Part shown: positions 16,350-24,452 of the stretch, in pieces
How the letters are laid out: every line of letters begins with the position of its first letter
How positions within the stretch are numbered: position 1 is the stretch's first letter
Origin: Chloroherpeton thalassium
GTDB taxonomy: Bacteria > Bacteroidota > Ignavibacteria > Kapaibacteriales > UBA2268
Assembly (NCBI GenBank): GCA_020720105.1
Contig: DYPF01000002.1
Location: forward strand, 4,473 to 38,281
Length of the DNA: 33,809 nucleotides
Reading direction: 5' to 3'
Notes under the pieces: model-generated
Seen by the model: only the letters and a program-made list of their open reading frames with translations
What the model was told of the DNA's origin: nothing
The model's database searches: none
Made by a program: the position numbers and the translations under genes

Positions 16350-18464
16350 ATGATAAGTAAACAAGATATATTTTCTCTAATTCAGGACAGAAAAAAATTG
16401 CTTTTTGCAATAATAATTGCCTTAATCATCAAGTTAATAGGTGATTTTGGGTTTTATTATTTTTTTGGAGCATTTGCTTTTGATAAAAATATCATCTGGA
16501 AATTAACAACAACAATAATAATTACAATATTAATTATTTCTTACTTCTCATTAGCTGTAAAGCCCAAAGTAGAGAAGTTTGATAATTTATTTGTTGATAA
16601 ATTTATTAATGATATTAAAAATCTCGCAATTATATTTGCAGTTGGAGTGGGATTACTTTTGCTTATTCCAAACACTCGAAAATTGCTAAATGATCAAGAA
16701 ATTCCTTATAATTTAATAGTTCAATTATTTGGTTGGTATTTTGTTGTTCTTAGCTTTTTAACTGCAAGATATTTTTTACGATGGGTTACTGTTCTTAAAA
16801 ATTCAAGAACATTAAAATATCTACAATTTTCCAAGTGGGCAATAATTTTTGTCTTGAGCAATATTTTTGTTGTTAAAACACTGAATTATTATTACGATAT
16901 AGGGATAATAGTAAATATTCTCGATACATTACAGTTTTTCTTGTATATTTATACATTTATTGTTAGTTACCAACTTGCGTCAGATAATAATTGGCTAAGG
17001 TATTTAAATAAATCTCAGAAGAGACAATTTAATTATTTGTTAAGTTTAACAATAATTATGGCTTCGATTATTTTGGCAAGCACTTCGGGCAACTTAAGAG
17101 CATCAACAGATTTAATTTTTCCGAACATCAAAGATTTTGTAATTTATGTAATAGTTGTAATTGTTGGTTTCCAGATAAATCTGATATTTCAGAATAGAAC
17201 AAGCAATAAAGCAGAATTGGATCAAGGCGCTTCAACAATTTCAGCTCTTGATAGATTTAATAAATATATATTGAAATCTGATATTTTAGACAATACTGAA
17301 TTATTAAAAAAATTTATTTCATCTTTGAGCGAAGTAATACAAATAGATTTTTCTTGGAGTGAAAGTTATTTAGTTGAAGGAAAATCTTCTATTATTACAA
17401 TGAATGGTGTGGAAGAAAAATTTTATAATTTTTTAACAAATAGTCCAAACTATCAATCAACCCTTAACAATGCTTCAAATACTATTGTTATAGCTGGATT
17501 ATATGAATTAGGATTGAATCTTAAATACAATAATTATAGAAAATCAATAATATTAATCCCAATTTTTCAAGGAAACCAGAAAACATCAACAATAATAATT
17601 GGCAGAAATAAGGAATATGCATTTTCTATTGGTGAAGTGCAAATAATCAACACTTTTGTTACAAATTTCGCAGTAGCAATTCAGAATAATAAATTGATGC
17701 AAGAGGCAATAGAAAAGCAAAGATACCAATTTGAATTAAATTTAGCTCAGAGTATTCAGAGGAAAATTTTGCCTGAGAATTTGCCCGAGTTGAAGAATTA
17801 TTCAATAGCAGGAAAATCTATTCCAGCAAATGAGTTAGGTGGAGATTATTTTGATTTTGTTTATTTAAGGAACAAGAAACCGGTGATTTTGATAGCAGAC
17901 GTTTCGGGAAAAGGGGTCTCGGCGGCTTTGTATATGGCAGAATTGAAAGGTATTATTATTTCAATTGTAAAATATGTAGATGATATAAAGGAATTAGTTC
18001 TCCAGCTAAATGATATTTTAGTAAAAAATACAGAAAAACAAATTTTTATTACTTTAGCAGCGATTGCAATTAATGATGATGAGGGTGAAATTTGCTATAT
18101 TAGAGCGGGTCACACTCCTTTGTTAGTTAAGCAGAATGGAATTATTCAACAAATAAGTTCGAAAGGAATGGCTTTGGGGCTGGTAGCTGGCAAGGTATTT
18201 GAAGAAAATTTAGAAGTGAAGAAATTAAAACTTCAAAGCGATGACTTTTGTTTTGCCTTCACTGATGGATTAAGTGAAATGAGAAATGCAGAAAATGATG
18301 AATTTGGATTATTCCGAATTGGAAACCTTTTACAAAATAGCAACATCGATGATGCCAAAAACGTATTAAATATTATAATTGAAGAATCTAATAAATTCAA
18401 GCAAAATAGGCAACTTGTAGATGATTTGACAATAATGTCTTTAATGTTCAAAAAAACGGAGTAA
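16350..18464 (+). CDS. Membrane-anchored SpoIIE/RsbU-type PP2C serine phosphatase with GAF-like middle domain
   Basis: 704 aa; several hydrophobic N-terminal segments, then ELNLAQSIQRKILPENLPEL...NELGGDYFDFVYL...VILIADVSGKGVSAALYMAELK...RAGHTPLLV...FAFTDGLSEM...DDLTIMSL. Confidence 0.92.
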   Translation: MISKQDIFSLIQDRKKLLFAIIIALIIKLIGDFGFYYFFGAFAFDKNIIWKLTTTIIITILIISYFSLAVKPKVEKFDNLFVDKFINDIKNLAIIFAVGVGLLLLIPNTRKLLNDQEIPYNLIVQLFGWYFVVLSFLTARYFLRWVTVLKNSRTLKYLQFSKWAIIFVLSNIFVVKTLNYYYDIGIIVNILDTLQFFLYIYTFIVSYQLASDNNWLRYLNKSQKRQFNYLLSLTIIMASIILASTSGNLRASTDLIFPNIKDFVIYVIVVIVGFQINLIFQNRTSNKAELDQGASTISALDRFNKYILKSDILDNTELLKKFISSLSEVIQIDFSWSESYLVEGKSSIITMNGVEEKFYNFLTNSPNYQSTLNNASNTIVIAGLYELGLNLKYNNYRKSIILIPIFQGNQKTSTIIIGRNKEYAFSIGEVQIINTFVTNFAVAIQNNKLMQEAIEKQRYQFELNLAQSIQRKILPENLPELKNYSIAGKSIPANELGGDYFDFVYLRNKKPVILIADVSGKGVSAALYMAELKGIIISIVKYVDDIKELVLQLNDILVKNTEKQIFITLAAIAINDDEGEICYIRAGHTPLLVKQNGIIQQISSKGMALGLVAGKVFEENLEVKKLKLQSDDFCFAFTDGLSEMRNAENDEFGLFRIGNLLQNSNIDDAKNVLNIIIEESNKFKQNRQLVDDLTIMSLMFKKTE

Positions 18465-18466
18465 TA

Positions 18467-18817
18467 ATGGAAAACACAAAAAACATAGAAAAATTCAGTC
18501 TAACAATTGAACATTTTCAGGGATGGGTAGTAATTAAAATACAAGGCTATCTTGATGCTCATACATCTCCAATCTTAGAAAGCACTATTTCTGATACTAT
18601 TAAGAATGGTGAAAATAAAATTGTAATTGATTTTGAACATTTGGATTATATTAGTAGTGCTGGATTTGGAGTATTTATGGAATTTATCGAGGAAATAAGA
18701 GAAAACGAGGGAGATATTGTATTGGTAAATTTGAATGAAAAAATTCACAAACTTTTCGAATTATTAGGTTTTACATATTTATTTAAGATATATCCAACAA
18801 TCAATGAACTTATATAA
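18467..18817 (+). CDS. STAS-domain anti-sigma factor antagonist
   Basis: 116 aa; VVIKIQGYLDAHTSPILE and IDFEHLDYISSAGFGVFMEF with the predicted phosphorylatable Ser. Confidence 0.93.
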   Translation: MENTKNIEKFSLTIEHFQGWVVIKIQGYLDAHTSPILESTISDTIKNGENKIVIDFEHLDYISSAGFGVFMEFIEEIRENEGDIVLVNLNEKIHKLFELLGFTYLFKIYPTINELI

Positions 18818-19257
18818 TGAACAATAATTCATCAATATTGCATTTTGAGACTGAGGTTTGTGCCGATACTTCTAATTTGCTTAAAATTAGAGAGCAATTA
18901 ACCCAATTTCTAAACGAGATAAACTTTGATAAAGACAATATTATCAAGGTTTTGTTAGTCGTTGATGAATATATTACCAATATTATCCGTTATTCATATA
19001 AAGAAGATTCGTCAAAAAGTATCAAAATGATAGCTGATTCAGATGGTTATCTATTGAAAATAGAAGTTTTTGATGACGGAGATTCATTTAATGTTTTAGA
19101 CTATCAAACAAATGCAATTGAAGATCATATTAAAAGACCACATAAAGGTGGTCTGGGAATACCATTTATGAAACTTTTTGCTAATTCGATTGAATACTTT
19201 CCGAAAAGTGAAAAATCCAAATCTAATGTAACTCGCTTCAAATTTATTTCTAATTAA
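18817..19257 (+). CDS. RsbW/SpoIIAB-like ATP-binding serine kinase (anti-sigma factor)
   Basis: 146 aa; HATPase N-box VVDEYITNIIRYSYKE, EVFDDGDSFNVLD, GGLGIPFMKLFANSIEY; start overlaps STAS stop by 1 nt. Confidence 0.92.
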   Translation: MNNNSSILHFETEVCADTSNLLKIREQLTQFLNEINFDKDNIIKVLLVVDEYITNIIRYSYKEDSSKSIKMIADSDGYLLKIEVFDDGDSFNVLDYQTNAIEDHIKRPHKGGLGIPFMKLFANSIEYFPKSEKSKSNVTRFKFISN

Positions 19258-19268
19258 ATTTTTTTTCA

Positions 19269-19276
19269 TAATTTTG
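19269..19276 (+). promoter_or_regulatory. Candidate -7-like element TAATTTTG upstream of ccmC
   Basis: Exact TAATTTTG 15 nt before ATG 19292. Confidence 0.4.
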
Positions 19277-19291
19277 TAAAAATAATATCTT

Positions 19292-20278
19292 ATGCAAGGC
19301 TTAGTAATAGCATCAAGCGTGATTTTAGGTGTAGTTGTTGGTTTTTTACCTCAACTATCCAGACCCAAACCTAATTGGTGGAAAATATCAATTTTATTAT
19401 TATTTTTTATTAATTTATTTTTAATATTAACCCCAACTTTAGTTAGTGATACCTCTTATGCTGCTTATTTAGCAAACCAAGATATTCAAGAGAAAATAAC
19501 ATTAGAATATAAACCAATTTCATTTTCATCGCAAAAGGATACGTTTTACTTAGCAAACTTAAATTATCCAATTCTGAATACTCAAAAAATTAATATTGAA
19601 AATACAAAATTAATTGACGTTCAGTATAATCAAGAATTAAAAGTTTTTAATATAGTTAGTGTAAATAAATACAATATCATTCCAATTTCCTATCCGTTAA
19701 TATTGGAATTGAAGGAAAGAATCAAGATAATGGTTATTCACGTGCCAATTGCATGGGTTTCGGTTCTGGCTTATTTACTTTCAATGATATACTCAATAAT
19801 GTATTTACGCAACGGGAAATATGAACACGATATAATCGCCAATGCTTCCGCAAATGTTGGAGTAATGTTTACAATTTTAGCTACAGTTACTGGAATGATT
19901 TGGGCAAAATTCAACTGGGGAAGCTACTGGAATTGGGACCCACGCGAAACATCAATATTTATATTATTGCTGATTTATTTTGCATATTTTGCTTTACGTT
20001 CATCAATCGATAATCCACAAACAAAGGCTAAATTATCTGCAGTTTATCTGATAATTGCATTTGCCGCTGTTCCTTTTTTAGTTTTTATTTTACCAAGAAT
20101 ATCAAGTGGCTTGCATCCAGGTGCTTCTGGCGAAAATACTGCGGGTCCTGTTTTAGGTGGTGGAGCCGAAATGCTAAATCCAAATTTGTTAATGACTTTT
20201 GGATTTTCGATGTTCTGCTTTTCATTATTATTTTTCTGGATTTTAAATTTAAAAATTCGTTCTGAATTAATTAAATAG
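19292..20278 (+). CDS. ccmC: Cytochrome c assembly protein CcmC-like (extended N-terminus)
   Basis: 328 aa; RIKIMVIHVPIAWVSVLAYL, tryptophan-rich WGSYWNWDPRETSIFILLLIYFAYFALRSS, SGLHPGASG. Confidence 0.9.
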   Translation: MQGLVIASSVILGVVVGFLPQLSRPKPNWWKISILLLFFINLFLILTPTLVSDTSYAAYLANQDIQEKITLEYKPISFSSQKDTFYLANLNYPILNTQKINIENTKLIDVQYNQELKVFNIVSVNKYNIIPISYPLILELKERIKIMVIHVPIAWVSVLAYLLSMIYSIMYLRNGKYEHDIIANASANVGVMFTILATVTGMIWAKFNWGSYWNWDPRETSIFILLLIYFAYFALRSSIDNPQTKAKLSAVYLIIAFAAVPFLVFILPRISSGLHPGASGENTAGPVLGGGAEMLNPNLLMTFGFSMFCFSLLFFWILNLKIRSELIK

Positions 20279-20287
20279 AGGTTTTAA

Positions 20288-20440
20288 ATGGATTTTTTAG
20301 GAAATCATACTTTATATATAGTTTTATTAATTTCTCTAATTGTTTGGATTGTTTTCTTTGTTTATATGTTTATGATTGACAAGAAAATATCAAAATTAGA
20401 GAAACTCCATACTTATGACTTAACAAAAAAGGATAGTTAA
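20288..20440 (+). CDS. ccmD: CcmD-like small membrane protein (not in supplied ORF track)
   Basis: 50 aa ORF translated by eye: MDFLGNHTLYIVLLISLIVWIVFFVYMFMIDKKISKLEKLHTYDLTKKDS*; single TM plus charged tail, lies between ccmC and ccmE. Confidence 0.75.
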   Translation: MDFLGNHTLYIVLLISLIVWIVFFVYMFMIDKKISKLEKLHTYDLTKKDS

Positions 20441-20441
20441 T

Positions 20442-20834
20442 ATGAACAAAAAATATATCATAATTGGAGGCATCGTCGTTGCTTTTACAATTCTTGCAAT
20501 TTTTTCCTTTGATTCTGGTAAAATAGAATATAGTGATTTTGCAACTGCTAAGAAAAATGAAAAAGTAGTTCAAATTATTGGTAAAGCATCGAAAGATATG
20601 CCTGTAGATTACGATGAGAAGAATAATAAACTCACATTTCTACTTGTTGACGAAAAGAATCAATCTGCACCAATAGAATATAATGGTCCAAAACCAAACA
20701 ACTTCGACATTGCACCAATGGTAGTTGTGAAAGGAAAATTTGAAAATAACAAATTCGTAGCAAATGAAATATTAACAAAATGTCCCTCAAAGTACGAAAG
20801 TAAATTTGAAGACGTTAAAAAGCAGGGGATATAA
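20442..20834 (+). CDS. ccmE: Cytochrome c maturation heme chaperone CcmE, CXXXY type
   Basis: 130 aa; N-terminal TM, OB-fold-like pattern, VVVKGKFENNKFVANEILTKCPSKYE with CPSKY in place of the HxxxY heme ligand motif. Confidence 0.88.
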   Translation: MNKKYIIIGGIVVAFTILAIFSFDSGKIEYSDFATAKKNEKVVQIIGKASKDMPVDYDEKNNKLTFLLVDEKNQSAPIEYNGPKPNNFDIAPMVVVKGKFENNKFVANEILTKCPSKYESKFEDVKKQGI

Positions 20835-20836
20835 TT

Positions 20837-23104
20837 ATGTTTGGTCAGGTTGCTGTTTGGATAAGTGTTGTCTTATCCATACTTTTTACTATTCTATTTT
20901 TTATTTCTCACTTCAAAGATGGAAGAATCCGCAGATTTACGAATATTTTCTATTACACATTGCCAATAACACTTGGAATTACCTCTGTATACTTACTGGT
21001 GAATATATTAAATCACAATTACCAATTTACTTATATTTGGCAATATTCCAATAATAGTTTGCCATTGCATTTACTTGTTACTTCATTTTTCTCAGGACAA
21101 GAAGGTTCATTCTTGCTTTGGGCATTGTTAGTTTCAGTTTTTGTGCTTTTTGTTAAGAAAAATGCTCGTGAATATGGCTATGACAATTTGGTGATGGCTC
21201 ATTTCAATATGGTGATGATATTCCTTACCTTAATGATGGTTTTGAAAAGTCCATTTACTTACATTTGGGAATCATTTCCAAACGAAGGGCTAACTACTGA
21301 TTTTATGCCCGTTGACGGAAGAGGATTAAATCCTATCTTAGAGAACTTTTGGAATATGATCCACCCTCCAATACTCTTTGTGGGCTTTGCAGCAATGACT
21401 GTTTCATTTGTTTTTGCTGTATCAGCATTAATAAAAAAAGATTATCAAAATTGGATAAAAGTTGCTACTCCTTGGATACTTTTTGCTTCGGGAATGCTTG
21501 GTACAGGTATTATTTTAGGTGGATTTTGGTCTTATGAAACATTAGGATGGGGAGGCTTTTGGGGTTGGGATCCAGTTGAAAACGCATCTCTTTTACCTTG
21601 GATAGTTTCTGTTGCATTGATACATACTTTATTAGTACAGAAAAAAAATGGAGGTCTGGTAAAAACGAACTTTTTCCTTTCGCTGCTATCATTCATTTTG
21701 GTACTATTCTCAACATTTTTAACACGAAGTGGAGTGTTGGGTGATATGTCGGTTCACTCATTTGGAGAACCGGGTGGGCTAACTTATGCTGTATTGCTCG
21801 GCGGTTTGTTATTATTCTTTTTCTATAGTTTAATATTTTTACTTATTAGATTTAAAGAGATCAATAAAACAATTCCAAATAATCCATTAATTAGTTCCTC
21901 GCGTGAATTTATTTTATCACTTGGTGCTTTATCTTTGCTTGTTTCTACAGTGATAATCTTCGTTGGAACTACTTGGCCTATTACTACTGAAATTCTTGGA
22001 GCTACCAAAGCATCTGTTGATATAAGTTTCTATGATAAATGGAATTTACCAATTGCAATTGTTATGCTTTTACTTAATGGTGTTGCATATTATTTTGCTT
22101 GGCGTGGTTCCGATATGCAAAAAGTTGTTAAAAGGGCAATTTTACCAATAGTTATTTCAATTATTATTACTACAATTGTATATTTTTTGAAAGTTGATAG
22201 ATTTGATTTGTTGTTATTATTCTTTGCTTCAATTTTCTCATTTATAATCAACTTCGAGATATTAATAAAAACCGCAAAGACATCTCTGGTTAAAACTGGA
22301 GCAGCTTTATCTCATATTGGAGTGGCATTACTTTTGATTGGTGTTATTTTTAGTGGTGGATATGCCGAAAAAGAAACTCACACGCTTGCTTTAGGCGAAG
22401 AAGAAGAAATCTATGATTATAAAGTAAAATTTATTGGACGTGAATTAGTCAATCCAGATAGAACTGATCAAGAAAGATATAATTACAAATTACAATTTAC
22501 AAAAGGAAATAATAGTGCTGTTATTGGTTCTATAATGTACTTGAGTGATTTTAATGATAGAACAGAAATTTTTTTAGAACCAGGTATTCTAACTACTTTT
22601 TGGAGTGATTTATATGTATCACCAGTTACATTCCATCAAAATCAAGATTATCCTCAATTTATTCTGAGCAAAGGAACATCTCAATCAATTCCGGGAGATG
22701 ATGATATTCAAATAAAACTTACTGCATTTGATATGTCCGGAGGCGAAACTAACGAAGAGGGTGCATTACTTTTTGGTGCGGTATTTGATATTTCTAACAA
22801 AGGACAAGTTTATACTGATACCCTATATACTTGGATGAATACAACTAATTTTTCAGGAGAACCAGTTTGGGAGGAAGTGCCCGGTACTGGTTGGGAAGTT
22901 GCATTTGGAGGTTTAGCATCGGGTGTGAATAATATGGGAAATACTAAATCTGTTGTTTATTATCGCTCTGCTGGAAATGAATCTCAAAGTATTACTGAGG
23001 CATATACTTTCCAACTTGAATTAAAGCCCTTTATGTATTTAGTTTGGATTGGATCATTTTTTACTGTTTTGGGATTCTTTATTGCTATATTGAAAAAATG
23101 GTAA
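20837..23104 (+). CDS. ccmF: Cytochrome c maturation heme lyase subunit CcmF
   Basis: 755 aa; SFFSGQEGSFLLWALL, WNMIHPPILFVGF, WGGFWGWDPVENASLLPWIV, STFLTRSGVLGDMSVHSFG. Confidence 0.95.
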   Translation: MFGQVAVWISVVLSILFTILFFISHFKDGRIRRFTNIFYYTLPITLGITSVYLLVNILNHNYQFTYIWQYSNNSLPLHLLVTSFFSGQEGSFLLWALLVSVFVLFVKKNAREYGYDNLVMAHFNMVMIFLTLMMVLKSPFTYIWESFPNEGLTTDFMPVDGRGLNPILENFWNMIHPPILFVGFAAMTVSFVFAVSALIKKDYQNWIKVATPWILFASGMLGTGIILGGFWSYETLGWGGFWGWDPVENASLLPWIVSVALIHTLLVQKKNGGLVKTNFFLSLLSFILVLFSTFLTRSGVLGDMSVHSFGEPGGLTYAVLLGGLLLFFFYSLIFLLIRFKEINKTIPNNPLISSSREFILSLGALSLLVSTVIIFVGTTWPITTEILGATKASVDISFYDKWNLPIAIVMLLLNGVAYYFAWRGSDMQKVVKRAILPIVISIIITTIVYFLKVDRFDLLLLFFASIFSFIINFEILIKTAKTSLVKTGAALSHIGVALLLIGVIFSGGYAEKETHTLALGEEEEIYDYKVKFIGRELVNPDRTDQERYNYKLQFTKGNNSAVIGSIMYLSDFNDRTEIFLEPGILTTFWSDLYVSPVTFHQNQDYPQFILSKGTSQSIPGDDDIQIKLTAFDMSGGETNEEGALLFGAVFDISNKGQVYTDTLYTWMNTTNFSGEPVWEEVPGTGWEVAFGGLASGVNNMGNTKSVVYYRSAGNESQSITEAYTFQLELKPFMYLVWIGSFFTVLGFFIAILKKW

Positions 23105-23140
23105 TATTACAATTTTATAATATATTACTCTACAATAATA

Positions 23141-23148
23141 TATTTTTG
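23141..23148 (+). promoter_or_regulatory. Candidate TAnnTTTG element (TATTTTTG) upstream of tlpA-like gene
   Basis: TATTTTTG about 50 nt upstream of ATG 23199. Confidence 0.25.
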
Positions 23149-23198
23149 CTTTCGTTAATAATCATTGAATAAAATATTGAATAAAATAATAAAAAAAT

Positions 23199-23780
23199 AT
23201 GAAAAAACAATTATTTGCAACTTTAACAATATTATTTGTTAGCTTTTTAGCACTTTCTCAAGCTGCTTGTTCTAGAGATTCACAAGCTAACAACAAACCT
23301 GTTTCATCATTCGTTCACGAGGTTAATGCAATTTCCTTAGCTGGTGAAAACGAACCTGTTAATTTCACATGGAAAGAAAACGGCAATGAGATGAACTTAA
23401 CAACAGAATTAAAAGGAAAAGTTACTTTCTTGAATTTCTGGGGAACTTGGTGTCCTCCTTGTCGTGCAGAAATTCCTCATTTTGTCGACTTACTTTCAAC
23501 TTATTCTGCAAGTGGTTTTCAAGTAGTAGGAATTGCATTAGAAAGAGATCCAAATAAAGAAATGGAACTTGTGAGCAATTTTGTTGAAAAACAAAAAATG
23601 AATTATCGTAATTTTCCAAGTAGAAAATACGCAGACGAATTTGCTAAAGTATTTGGGACTATTCAATATGTACCAACAACCTATGTAATTGGTAAAGACG
23701 GTAAAATTATGGAAAAAATTGTTGGCGGAAGAACAAAAGAGGGCTTTGAAGAAATAATCAAAAAGTATCTTAACCAATAA
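23199..23780 (+). CDS. TlpA/ResA/CcmG-like thiol-disulfide oxidoreductase, exported (possible lipoprotein)
   Basis: 193 aa; signal peptide ending near LSQAAC, FLNFWGTWCPPCRAEIPHF, VPTTYVIGKDGKI. Confidence 0.92.
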   Translation: MKKQLFATLTILFVSFLALSQAACSRDSQANNKPVSSFVHEVNAISLAGENEPVNFTWKENGNEMNLTTELKGKVTFLNFWGTWCPPCRAEIPHFVDLLSTYSASGFQVVGIALERDPNKEMELVSNFVEKQKMNYRNFPSRKYADEFAKVFGTIQYVPTTYVIGKDGKIMEKIVGGRTKEGFEEIIKKYLNQ

Positions 23781-23792
23781 AAAAAGATTAAT

Positions 23793-24350
23793 ATGGCAGC
23801 TGAAGGAAATAAAATTGAATTAGGAAGTAATATTGTAGAATTCAATTTGCTAAACCCTAAAACAAAACAATTCACTGCATTAAATGAAATTAAATCTAAT
23901 AAGGGCAATGTTATCATAATTATGTGTAATCATTGCCCTTATGTTATTCATATAATGCCGAAATTAGTTGAAATATCAAATAAATTTATGCAACTTGGTA
24001 TAAACTTCATAGGTGTAAATTCAAATGATATTGAGGCATATCCAGAAGATTCACCCGAAAATATGATTGATTTCATTGAAAAATTCAATATTCAATTTCC
24101 GTACTTATTTGATGAAACGCAAGAAATTGCCAAGAATTATGATGCAGCTTGCACTCCTGACTTTTATGTCTATAATCAGAATGATATGTTGGTTTATCAC
24201 GGTCGATTCGACTCATCTCGTCCAAAAAATAATGATGAAATTACTGGTATAGATTTAATCGATGTTTTAGAAGCAATTCTATATGGAAGCGATATTACCA
24301 AACAACAGTACCCAAGTATTGGTTGTAGTATTAAATGGAAAGATTCCTAA
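23793..24350 (+). CDS. Thioredoxin-like/AhpC-TSA redoxin family protein
   Basis: 185 aa; VIIIMCNHCPYVIHIMPKLVEIS, CTPDFYVYNQNDMLVYHGRFD, C-terminal PSIGCSIKWK. Confidence 0.9.
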   Translation: MAAEGNKIELGSNIVEFNLLNPKTKQFTALNEIKSNKGNVIIIMCNHCPYVIHIMPKLVEISNKFMQLGINFIGVNSNDIEAYPEDSPENMIDFIEKFNIQFPYLFDETQEIAKNYDAACTPDFYVYNQNDMLVYHGRFDSSRPKNNDEITGIDLIDVLEAILYGSDITKQQYPSIGCSIKWKDS

Positions 24351-24452
24351 AATTAAGGATAGTTATGAAAAAGTTTTTTCAATTATTTATGATGGCGGAG
24401 TTGGTATAATAGATATTAATAAGATATTTGCAAAATTGAAGATAAAATGTAA

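Noticed and set aside
20806-21054. 82-aa + strand ORF overlapping the ccmE/ccmF junction
   Set aside because: Overlaps both convincing genes in another frame.
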